DNA of 8,707 nucleotides, from the NCBI GenBank assembly GCA_002429425.1, contig DIZR01000058.1, positions 1,179 through 9,885 of the forward strand. The letters are read 5' to 3'. Below are positions 1 through 6,036 of this stretch, piece after piece. Origin of the DNA: Patescibacteria group bacterium UBA6023 (GTDB taxonomy: Bacteria > Patescibacteriota > Minisyncoccia > Phycocordibacterales > UBA6899). The notes below the pieces were generated by a model, which saw only the letters and a list, made by a program, of their open reading frames with translations, was not told where the DNA came from and did not search any database. Position 1 is the first letter of the stretch; each line of letters opens with the position of its first letter. A program made the position numbers and the translations under genes.

Positions 1-39
1 CTTTCCAGTATTCTTTTTCCGAAAAAGGAAAAATTGATG

Positions 40-45
40 TATAAT
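40..45 (+). promoter_or_regulatory. -10 element for the MBL-fold gene
   Basis: A perfect TATAAT lies 15 nt before ATG 61, predicting a transcript start near 52 and a 5' leader of about 9 nt. The -35 is poor: TTCCGA at 17-22 with a 17-bp spacer. No Shine-Dalgarno sequence is visible between the -10 and the ATG. The short A/T-rich inverted repeat at 14-33 overlaps the -35 position. The call rests on the -10 match and position only. Confidence 0.5.
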
Positions 46-60
46 AATTTTTAATACGTC

Positions 61-1107
61 ATGTTTCCATTTATTATCGCCTATTTTGTGTTGCTGTACC
101 TTGCCGATCGGTGGCTTGCTGCGCGACCATACAAAGGACATATTTCCGATCATTTTAACGGAAAAAAGTTTTATAGTATCGGACTTTCCTCCGGAGATCA
201 CCTTATGGAGCATAATGATTGGAAGCTATTTTTGAAATGGGTCAGACATCGGGCGACAAGTAAGTGGTATAAACGCGAAAATCGCTTTTCAGCAAAACCA
301 AGAGAGCGAGTTCTTGGGAGCGAGCTTGTCGTTACGTTTATTAATCATGCAACGATGCTTATTCAAACTGAGGGAGTAAATATTATTACCGATCCTGTCT
401 ACTCGAAACGCGTGAGTCCTTTTATTGGAATCGGACCAAAACGCTATCGTCCTGTTGGGGTACGTTTCGAGGATTTACCACCGATTGATATTGTGCTTAT
501 TTCACACAATCATTATGATCATATGGATATTACAACCCTCAAGCGCATAAAGAAAAAATGGAATAAATCAATAATCTATGCGGGTCTCGGAAATACTCGC
601 TACTTGCGTAAACATGGCGTACGTAACGCGATCGATTTGGATTGGTGGGAAAAGGATATTGTTCACGAAGGTATGTCTATTGTGTGTGTGCCGGCACAGC
701 ACTTTTCCTCTCGCGCATTTTCAGATAGAAACAGGACGCTATGGTGTGGTTTTGTAATAGAAACACCAAGTGGAAATATTTATTTTGCCGGCGATACGGG
801 CTACGGTGACTTTGTGCAGAAGCTCCATGAGCGTTATCCGGTATTGCGATTAGCGTTATTGCCCATTGGTGCTTTTCGACCACAATGGTTCATGGGTCCT
901 GTGCATGTTTCTCCTGATGAGGCAATGCAGATGCATCGTGATCTGAAGGTGCAGACATCTATCGCGATGCATTTTGGTACATTTCATCTTGCGGATGATC
1001 ATCAGGACGAACCACCGGAGCGCATTCTCGATCTTATTGCGAATGCTCCGGAACCAAAGCCGAATTTTATTATTCTTGAGAATGGGGAACCGACAATCGT
1101 GGAGTAG
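61..1107 (+). CDS. Membrane-anchored metallo-beta-lactamase-fold hydrolase (NAPE-PLD/UlaG-like)
   Basis: A 348-residue protein of the MBL-fold branch that includes NAPE-hydrolysing phospholipase D and UlaG-like lactonases. The metal site is complete: H149-x-H151-x-D153-H154 (HNHYDH), H214 in PAQH, D245 in AGDTG and H304 in MHFGT. These residues would bind two metal ions, usually zinc. The family's N-terminal HF-[DN]-G-K-x-F signature appears around residues 31-37, followed by the INHATMLIQ strand and the ITDPVYS segment. Residues 1-21 are strongly hydrophobic and end in basic residues, so they look like a signal anchor; the catalytic domain would then sit at or outside the membrane. The start is the only ATG that keeps this helix, and it has a TATAAT upstream. 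The substrate cannot be read from sequence; phospholipid-type phosphodiesters are one guess. The 3' end overlaps the convergent FAD gene by 38 bp. Confidence 0.9.
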   Translation: MFPFIIAYFVLLYLADRWLAARPYKGHISDHFNGKKFYSIGLSSGDHLMEHNDWKLFLKWVRHRATSKWYKRENRFSAKPRERVLGSELVVTFINHATMLIQTEGVNIITDPVYSKRVSPFIGIGPKRYRPVGVRFEDLPPIDIVLISHNHYDHMDITTLKRIKKKWNKSIIYAGLGNTRYLRKHGVRNAIDLDWWEKDIVHEGMSIVCVPAQHFSSRAFSDRNRTLWCGFVIETPSGNIYFAGDTGYGDFVQKLHERYPVLRLALLPIGAFRPQWFMGPVHVSPDEAMQMHRDLKVQTSIAMHFGTFHLADDHQDEPPERILDLIANAPEPKPNFIILENGEPTIVE

Positions 1108-2371
1108 GAGAATTACTTCCCGCGTGCATTCCTGCAACCCACCCGGTTGTCCAGCAGAGTTGGAGGCTATAGCCCCCTGATGGTCTATCGATGTCGAGCA
1201 CATCCCCAACAATATAGAGATTGGAATATATGCGTGACTGCATTGTACGAAAATCTACTTCGGCAAGATCGACACCCCCAGAAACCACAACAGCTTTCTC
1301 CACACCAAGTGTGCCAGTAGGAGTGAGGGGAATAGCCTTTATGAATTTGATCAAGGACTGGCGCTCGAGACGAGTGACAATGTTTATTTCTTTTTCCGCA
1401 TCAAGCATGAGGAGTGCGGGGAGTGCTTGCGCAAGCATGTTTGGAACAATATCACTGAGCACGTTTCGTAATTTTTTATTTTGATTTTTGAGAAATATCG
1501 ATTGAATGTATTTATCAAGAGCATTATTATCCATTGAAGGAAAAAGATCGACGGAGAGCGTCACTGGACCATATTTGAGTAATTCAACGATATCCTTGCT
1601 CATATTTAATATAAGCGGACCACTCAGTCCAACGTGGGTGAATAATATTTTTCCGATACGTACATCTTGTGTAGCGTTGTTTTGTCGCGTGGTTACTTTT
1701 GCCTCATTAAATGCGAGACCGGTAAGTTTGTGCCCCCATGTTTCTTTCGTGCGTATTGGGACAAGTGCGGGGTCTGCACCATGAACAGTGTGTCCGAGTG
1801 TGGTGAGCCATTTAAATCCGTCGCCCGTTGAGCCCGTTTCCGGTCGTGACATTCCTCCTGTCGCAATGATGTAGGAATCTCCCGTGATGACATTTCCATC
1901 ATTCAAGGTAATTCCAGTAATCGTGCCATTTGTGATATTGAATTTTTTTACGGGGGAATGCGTCCGAACGTCAACGTGATGTTTTTTCATGTAATTACGA
2001 AGGCACTCCCAAACGGATTCTGATTTTTCTGTTTTTGGGAATACACGCCCTTCTCCTTCGAGTATTGTTGGCATACCGTGCGTATGAAAAAAATGTAATG
2101 TCTCAGTAACAGAAAATTGTGCAAATGCAGAAAAGAGAAACTTGCCCTTTCCTTTAAATTTCTCAAGCAACTTTCTGTTATCTTTTTCATTGTTCGTAAT
2201 ATTGGAACGCCCCCCACCAGTAATAAGTAATTTTTCACCTGGTCGTGAATTTTTTTCGAGCAATAGTACTTGTGCGCCGCTTTCCGCAGCTCTTCCCGCC
2301 GCCATCATCCCAGCGGGTCCTCCACCAATAACAATGACTTGATAATGTTTGTGTGCAGGTACTTTTTTCAT
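1070..2371 (-). CDS. HI0933/YhiN-family FAD-dependent oxidoreductase (possible 23S rRNA dihydrouridine synthase)
   Basis: A 433-residue flavoprotein of the HI0933-like family. The Rossmann motif GGGPAG lies at 16-21 and the ribose-binding Glu is probably E39. Further family blocks are KLLITGGGR at 47-55, GRVFP at 108-112, ATGG at 170-173, VSGGVD near 365, and the C-terminal flavin block GDVLD (389-393) with GGYSLQ (399-404). The usual GGGRCN signature reads GGGRSN here (S56 in place of Cys). The E. coli member YhiN was renamed RdsA after being shown to make dihydrouridine 2449 in 23S rRNA, so an rRNA-modifying role is plausible but not proven here. I chose ATG 2371. A GTG at 2386 is in frame, but it abuts the predicted -10 box and so would probably lie upstream of the transcript start. 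About 15 residues after the last conserved block are unusual, and much of that tail is encoded in the overlap with the MBL gene. Confidence 0.9.
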   Translation of the reverse strand: MKKVPAHKHYQVIVIGGGPAGMMAAGRAAESGAQVLLLEKNSRPGEKLLITGGGRSNITNNEKDNRKLLEKFKGKGKFLFSAFAQFSVTETLHFFHTHGMPTILEGEGRVFPKTEKSESVWECLRNYMKKHHVDVRTHSPVKKFNITNGTITGITLNDGNVITGDSYIIATGGMSRPETGSTGDGFKWLTTLGHTVHGADPALVPIRTKETWGHKLTGLAFNEAKVTTRQNNATQDVRIGKILFTHVGLSGPLILNMSKDIVELLKYGPVTLSVDLFPSMDNNALDKYIQSIFLKNQNKKLRNVLSDIVPNMLAQALPALLMLDAEKEINIVTRLERQSLIKFIKAIPLTPTGTLGVEKAVVVSGGVDLAEVDFRTMQSRIYSNLYIVGDVLDIDRPSGGYSLQLCWTTGWVAGMHAGSNSPTPRLSVPHSQE

Positions 2372-2384
2372 ATGGATATCTCTC

Positions 2385-2412
2385 ACTATACCGTCATACG
2401 GGATTGCGACAA
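2385..2412 (-). promoter_or_regulatory. Promoter of the FAD oxidoreductase gene
   Basis: On the minus strand, TTGTCG (2412-2407), a 16-bp spacer and TATAGT (2390-2385) form a sigma70-like promoter. Transcription would begin near 2378, about 7 nt before ATG 2371, giving a nearly leaderless mRNA. The -10 directly abuts the alternative GTG start at 2386-2384, which argues against that start. This is a pattern match only. Confidence 0.45.
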
Positions 2413-2420
2413 GGGTGTAT

Positions 2421-2449
2421 TTGCGCTATTTTCCCCAAGAGCATATCAT
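2421..2449 (+). promoter_or_regulatory. Promoter of the HAD-like gene
   Basis: TTGCGC (2421-2426), an exact 17-bp spacer and TATCAT (2444-2449) are followed by 6 nt and then ATG 2456. This would place the first transcribed base on the start codon. It is the same geometry as the elements before RarA and the oxygenase gene. An overlapping alternative is TTGCGA (2404-2409), 17 bp, TATTTT (2427-2432), giving a leader of about 17 nt. The region lies back-to-back with the minus-strand promoter at 2385-2412. Confidence 0.5.
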
Positions 2450-2455
2450 GAAGAT

Positions 2456-2833
2456 ATGGAACAGCGACTACAGAAATCTCGACCATATGCGTTTGATTTT
2501 GACGGTGTCATTGCGCGTTATGATGGATTTCAGGGGAAAGAGGTTGCGAATGAACCGATTCCCGAAGTGGTTCTGGCAATACGTCAGCTTAAATTACTTG
2601 GACACACTATTATCATTCACTCGACTCGGGGAAATGTATTTTTGCGTACATATCTTACTGCGCATGATATTCCGTTTGACTACATCAATGAAAATCCAAA
2701 CAAGATGGGCGATAATCCTCATAAACCTATCGCATATGTATATGTTGATGATAGGGCGATTTGTTACAATGGGCAAAGTGCCGATGAACTTGTCCAGCAA
2801 GTGCTTCAATTTACCCCACATTGGAAGAAGTAG
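2456..2833 (+). CDS. Small HAD-fold hydrolase, probable phosphatase
   Basis: A 125-residue cap-less HAD-superfamily protein. All four HAD motifs are visible: the nucleophile pair D14-F-D16 (FDFDGVI), motif II S56/T57 in HSTRGN, motif III K90 in NPHKP, and motif IV D98-D99 in YVDDRA. Mg2+-dependent phosphate-ester hydrolysis through a phospho-aspartate is expected. It resembles the short HAD proteins with an INENP...KP...VDDRA ending that occur in bacteria and phages and whose substrates are unassigned. The reading frame is open back to 2270 and has an ATG at 2372, but that upstream part would run through both divergent promoters and does not resemble HAD sequence. The conserved fold starts just after residue 10, and the -10 spacing supports ATG 2456. 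The gene is monocistronic or reads on into the ATPase gene 46 bp downstream. Confidence 0.85.
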   Translation: MEQRLQKSRPYAFDFDGVIARYDGFQGKEVANEPIPEVVLAIRQLKLLGHTIIIHSTRGNVFLRTYLTAHDIPFDYINENPNKMGDNPHKPIAYVYVDDRAICYNGQSADELVQQVLQFTPHWKK

Positions 2834-2860
2834 TCATATTCGAGGTTGATATATTTTGCG

Positions 2861-2869
2861 TGATATAAT
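2861..2869 (+). promoter_or_regulatory. Extended -10 promoter for the P-type ATPase unit
   Basis: TGATATAAT is a perfect extended -10 (TGn + TATAAT at 2864-2869). No good -35 is present at 17 bp (CGAGGT), which extended -10 promoters tolerate. The transcript start should fall near 2876, 4 nt before ATG 2880. An in-frame TTG at 2856 lies upstream of this -10, so it is an unlikely start. The promoter would serve the ATPase, the dipeptidase and possibly the metallopeptidase. Confidence 0.6.
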
Positions 2870-2879
2870 ATCAAGACTC

Positions 2880-4730
2880 ATGAATATGCTCCGATCATTA
2901 TTTTCCTCACCGCGACGTGAATATGTTATCACCACACTTCTCCTCATTGGATTAGCTGATTTTTATCTTTTTTCTCAAACAGAATGGATACTACTTCCAA
3001 CTGCTCTTATTGGGGCGATTATTCCTCTCGTGAAGGCATGGGAAGGAATAAAGAAACGCACCATTACCATCGAGGCATTTAACTTTCTTGCACTTGTAGC
3101 ATCCTTTGCGACGGGAGAAATTACTTCTGCGTCGTTTATTGGACTCATGCTTACATTTGCGGCATATCTTGACTGGCGAACGGAATCTCGTGCGACAAAT
3201 GCAGTTGAGGAATTACTCAAATTGAAGCCGAATAAGGCGTACAGAGATGATGGGAATCATACCGTGGAAATTCCCTCAGATGATGTATGTGCGGGGGATA
3301 TTCTTGTGGTAAAAAATGGAGAACGGATTCCTGTTGATGGAGTAATTATCTATGGTGAGGCGTTTATTAATGAGGCATCACTTACCGGTGAATCACGGCC
3401 AATTAAAAAGTTTATCGGTGATGAGGTATATTCATCGACCCTTTCAGAAACAGGGGTAATTAAGATTCGTGCGACGAAGGTTGGTAATGATTCGACCATT
3501 GAACGAATGGCCGTGCTCATCGCAAGTGCGATAAAACAAAAATCAAAAGCACAACGTCTCGCTGATCGCTTTGCGGGAATATTTTTACCCGTTGTTGTGG
3601 TAATGGGAATTGCTACGTATGTTCTGAGTGGGAGTTTGTCCATGATGGTCGCATTTTTTCTTGTTGTCTGTGCTGATGATATTGCTGTTTCGATTCCGCT
3701 TGCAATTACGGCAAGTCTTGGTCGAGCGGCAAAACGTGGAGTTATTATCAAGGGTGGAGAGTGGCTCGATGTGCTTGCAAAAGTACAGATTCTTATTTTT
3801 GATAAAACGGGTACGCTTACCTACGGAGACTTTCGCCTTGCGGAGACGCATATTGCGGAGGGCGTAGATGAAAAGGTATTTTGGCAACATGTTGGTGTTG
3901 CAGAGAAATTTTCCGAACACCCTGTCGGTAGGGCAATCTTCAAGGAGGCAATGAAAAAAAATATCTTGATTGCTGACCCTGAGGAAATAAAAGTTTACAA
4001 AGGTGCGGGGATTCGCGTGCGTTCAGGGGCGCATGAAATTATCATTGGAAATGAAAAAATTATTAACGAAGCGAGCATAATTTTCCCGCGTGATATTGAA
4101 CAAAAATTTACTGCAACACGTGCATTGGGGTATACCGCCATGCTTGTGTTTATTGATAAGGCATATGCGGGAATGCTTGCAATTGCCGATACTCCACGCG
4201 AAGAAGCAAAAGAAAGTATTCGGTTACTTCGTGCGCTCGGTATTCGCATCATAATGCTTACGGGAGATAATGAGATTGTTGCACTGGAGATTTCAAAAAA
4301 GCTCGGTATTGATGAATTTCGGGCGGGTGTGACACCTGAAGGGAAGCTCGAGGAGCTTTCTAAGCTCTCAAAAGAAGGAGTGCTTGCGATGGTCGGTGAT
4401 GGAGTGAACGATGCTCCTGCGCTTGCGCGTGCAAACGTGGGTATCGCAATGGGAGCGGGTGGCACTGCGGTTGCCGTTGAGACGGCAAATATTGTTATTT
4501 TGACTGATGAACTCGATCGTATTCCGGAAATGATTATTCTCGCGCGGAAAACCGTTTCGGTGATTAATCTTGATATGGGAATCTGGTTTGTAACCAATGC
4601 AGTAGGAATTGGATTGGTGTTTAGTGGGCTTATTGGTCCTGCGCTTGCGGCATTCTATAACTTTGCCACTGATTTCCTTCCATTACTTAATTCATTGCGA
4701 TTATTCAAAAATAAATCTTTAACAAAATGA
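2880..4730 (+). CDS. P1B-like P-type ATPase with non-canonical ion-binding motifs
   Basis: A 616-residue membrane ion pump. The cytoplasmic machinery is intact: TGES (169-172, actuator dephosphorylation loop), D308-KTGT (phosphorylation site), S-E-H347-P348 (the HP nucleotide-domain motif specific to P1B heavy-metal ATPases) and GDGVND (506-511). The membrane plan is 4+2+2 helices as in P1B pumps, with the first four near 15-31, 36-53, 64-78 and 82-98. There is no N-terminal HMA metal-binding domain. The ion-pathway motifs differ from known P1B groups. TM4 CPC is replaced by C264-A-D266 followed by D267, so the invariant proline is lost. The TM5 YN is T572-N573. The TM6 MxxSS is N594-F-A-T597-D598. 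The transported ion is therefore unknown; a hard cation or proton is conceivable, and conventional Cu/Zn/Cd specificity is doubtful. The start at ATG 2880 is chosen because an extended -10 sits just upstream; ATG 2886 is also possible. The last base triplets overlap the dipeptidase start (ATGA), which suggests translational coupling. Confidence 0.9.
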   Translation: MNMLRSLFSSPRREYVITTLLLIGLADFYLFSQTEWILLPTALIGAIIPLVKAWEGIKKRTITIEAFNFLALVASFATGEITSASFIGLMLTFAAYLDWRTESRATNAVEELLKLKPNKAYRDDGNHTVEIPSDDVCAGDILVVKNGERIPVDGVIIYGEAFINEASLTGESRPIKKFIGDEVYSSTLSETGVIKIRATKVGNDSTIERMAVLIASAIKQKSKAQRLADRFAGIFLPVVVVMGIATYVLSGSLSMMVAFFLVVCADDIAVSIPLAITASLGRAAKRGVIIKGGEWLDVLAKVQILIFDKTGTLTYGDFRLAETHIAEGVDEKVFWQHVGVAEKFSEHPVGRAIFKEAMKKNILIADPEEIKVYKGAGIRVRSGAHEIIIGNEKIINEASIIFPRDIEQKFTATRALGYTAMLVFIDKAYAGMLAIADTPREEAKESIRLLRALGIRIIMLTGDNEIVALEISKKLGIDEFRAGVTPEGKLEELSKLSKEGVLAMVGDGVNDAPALARANVGIAMGAGGTAVAVETANIVILTDELDRIPEMIILARKTVSVINLDMGIWFVTNAVGIGLVFSGLIGPALAAFYNFATDFLPLLNSLRLFKNKSLTK

Positions 4731-5509
4731 ATTGGAGAGCATTACCTATTCCCGATCAAACCATGCTTCGCGGGAGACGTGGCGCACGTGCGCATCCGCT
4801 CAACATCGAGAGTGTTGAAAATAAAGAAGGTGCAGTCAATATTCTTCTTCATGGCATCGCGGGTGAAAATTATTATCATCATACAGATAATCCTCCGTAC
4901 TGGCATGTTGCACCAGGATCAATTCCTGAACTTTATGTACGGGAGAGTGTATTCAAACGTTTACAGCAAGTAAATAAAGCACTCCACTCGCTTGGGCATG
5001 AGTTATTCGTCTTTGATGCGTATCGCCCAATTGAGGTGCAAACATATTTTCATGATGTATGGGTGCCGAAATATTTACGTGACAAGCATCCCGATTGGAG
5101 TGAAGAGAAAGTAGTCAGTGAAGTCGGAAACTATTGGGCGGGCGGGTATCCCGATGTCGCTTCAATCGACCCATATTCACCACCACCACATGCAACGGGG
5201 GGGGTTGTTGACCTTACACTTCGAAATATTCGTACACATGAACAACTTTTTATGGGTTCATATTTTGATGATGTGTCACCTATTTCTTTCGCAGATCATT
5301 TTGAGGGGGAAGGAGAGCGAAGGATGCTCACTATGTCAGAGGAGCTTGCACGTGCAAATCGTCGTTTGCTCTATCACGTAATGAGTTCAGTGGGCTTTGT
5401 GGTGAACCCCAATGAGTGGTGGCATTTTGGATATGGCGATCAACTTTCTGCATGGAATAGTGACGTCCCGCATGCGGTGTATTCCGTGATGTATATTGTG
5501 AAGAAGTAG
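4727..5509 (+). CDS. VanX-type D-alanyl-D-alanine dipeptidase
   Basis: A 260-residue member of peptidase family M15D. The zinc and catalytic residues can be matched to VanX: Y99-R100-P101 (transition-state arginine), H155-ATGGVV-D162 (in place of SxHxxGxAxD, with the Ser changed to Pro) and E230-WW-H233 (catalytic Glu and third zinc ligand). The reaction would be hydrolysis of D-Ala-D-Ala or a related dipeptide. No signal peptide is visible, so it is probably cytoplasmic, suiting peptidoglycan recycling or use of scavenged wall peptides. No vanH, vanA or vanRS genes are nearby, so a glycopeptide-resistance role is unlikely. It is longer than VanX (about 200 residues), with extra N-terminal sequence before the YRP motif. 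It starts on the ATGA that ends the ATPase gene and has no Shine-Dalgarno sequence. A run of eight G residues (5197-5204) sits within the zinc motif. Confidence 0.88.
   Translation: MNWRALPIPDQTMLRGRRGARAHPLNIESVENKEGAVNILLHGIAGENYYHHTDNPPYWHVAPGSIPELYVRESVFKRLQQVNKALHSLGHELFVFDAYRPIEVQTYFHDVWVPKYLRDKHPDWSEEKVVSEVGNYWAGGYPDVASIDPYSPPPHATGGVVDLTLRNIRTHEQLFMGSYFDDVSPISFADHFEGEGERRMLTMSEELARANRRLLYHVMSSVGFVVNPNEWWHFGYGDQLSAWNSDVPHAVYSVMYIVKK
5197..5204 (+). repeat. G8 homopolymer inside the dipeptidase zinc motif
   Basis: Eight consecutive G residues encode the Thr-Gly-Gly-Val junction (157-160) between zinc ligands H155 and D162. It is the longest G run I notice in this A/T-leaning window. A one-base slip would frameshift the protein before two of its three zinc ligands. 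Confidence 0.9.
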
Positions 5510-5515
5510 AAATAA

Positions 5516-5521
5516 TAGAAT
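5516..5521 (+). promoter_or_regulatory. Possible internal -10 before the metallopeptidase gene
   Basis: TAGAAT lies 7 nt before ATG 5529, in the 19-bp gap after the dipeptidase stop. The -35 position holds ATATTG at 17 bp, a poor match. It fits the leaderless pattern seen elsewhere in the window, but read-through from the upstream unit would also account for expression. Confidence 0.3.
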
Positions 5522-5528
5522 AATACTA

Positions 5529-5927
5529 ATGATGACTGATGAAATATTTGAACGTTTAGTAAGTGAAGGTATCGAGACGGTACCCGAACGTTTTTTACAT
5601 AAACTCGACAATGTCGCAATTGTGATTGCGGAGAGTCCTACACAAGAACAACTTTCCTCGAATCATGTAGGAAGAGGAGAAGGACTCCTTGGTCTTTATG
5701 AGGGAATCCCGCTTACTCACCGTGGAGATTTTTATGGCATGGGAATAGTTCTTCCTGATAGAATTACTATATTTAAAAAATCAATTCTGAATATCGCTGG
5801 TGACGATGAAGAAAGAGTAAAAAATATCGTTCGAGACACAGTGTGGCATGAAATCGCGCATTTCTTTGGTTACAATGATGAGGTAATTAAATCACGAGAG
5901 GAACGTGGAACAAATTATTCAACGTAA
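5529..5927 (+). CDS. Small zincin-fold metallopeptidase family protein (PF06262-like)
   Basis: A 132-residue protein of the small bacterial metallopeptidase family formerly called DUF1025. The signature H107-E-I-A-H111-F-F-G114-Y-N-D117 matches the HExxHxxGxxD zinc motif, with H107, H111 and probably D117 as ligands and E108 as the general base. Other family landmarks are the N-terminal acidic helix ending in P-E-R-F, the LDNVAIVI strand, LLGLYEGIPL, and LPDRIT before the zinc helix. The length is normal for the family. No signal peptide is present, so the protein is probably cytoplasmic; its natural substrates are unknown. Tandem ATG codons at 5529 and 5532 make the start uncertain by one residue. 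It follows the dipeptidase by 19 bp and probably shares its transcript. Confidence 0.87.
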   Translation: MMTDEIFERLVSEGIETVPERFLHKLDNVAIVIAESPTQEQLSSNHVGRGEGLLGLYEGIPLTHRGDFYGMGIVLPDRITIFKKSILNIAGDDEERVKNIVRDTVWHEIAHFFGYNDEVIKSREERGTNYST

Positions 5928-6004
5928 AACATTGTTATATCATCGCGAGACAATTCAGTGTGTAACATGCTCTACTTATGAAGATTCGATTAGTAAATTT
6001 TTAT

Positions 6005-6033
6005 TTGCGGGCACTTTAGCAAAAGAGTAGGAT
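6005..6033 (+). promoter_or_regulatory. Promoter of rarA
   Basis: TTGCGG (6005-6010), an exact 17-bp spacer and TAGGAT (6028-6033) precede tandem ATGs at 6037 and 6040. The second ATG is 6 nt past the -10, the leaderless spacing found before other genes here. The same bases contain AGGATGGG, which could instead act as a weak ribosome-binding site. The remaining gap (5928-6004) shows no other convincing element or hairpin. Confidence 0.45.
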
Positions 6034-6036
6034 GGG

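Noticed and set aside
14..33. The inverted repeat TTTTTCC-N6-GGAAAAA as a terminator for an upstream gene.
   Set aside because: The stem is only 7 bp with two G-C pairs, has no clean T tract after it, and overlaps the likely -35 region of the MBL gene.
2372..2455. An N-terminal extension of the HAD protein from ATG 2372.
   Set aside because: It runs through both divergent promoter elements and adds 28 residues unlike the HAD fold. ATG 2456 has better upstream geometry.
2856..2879. TTG 2856 as the P-type ATPase start.
   Set aside because: It lies upstream of a perfect extended -10 (2861-2869), so the codon would probably not be transcribed. The extra 8 residues are not needed for any domain.
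3995..4597. A 200-codon open frame on the minus strand inside the P-type ATPase gene.
   Set aside because: It is fully covered by strongly conserved ATPase coding sequence, its translation is low-complexity (rich in Ser, Ile, Ala) and it has no recognisable domain or start signals.
4727..5509. Glycopeptide-resistance operon suggested by the VanX-type enzyme.
   Set aside because: No D-lactate dehydrogenase, D-Ala-D-Lac ligase or two-component regulator is present in the window. The enzyme alone is more consistent with D-Ala-D-Ala metabolism.
5905..6030. A GTG-started 41-codon frame between the metallopeptidase and rarA, with a CxxC pair.
   Set aside because: It has no ribosome-binding site or leaderless promoter and resembles no known protein. 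The metallopeptidase already ends at its normal length, so this does not look like a frameshifted tail. It is kept only as a weak possibility.
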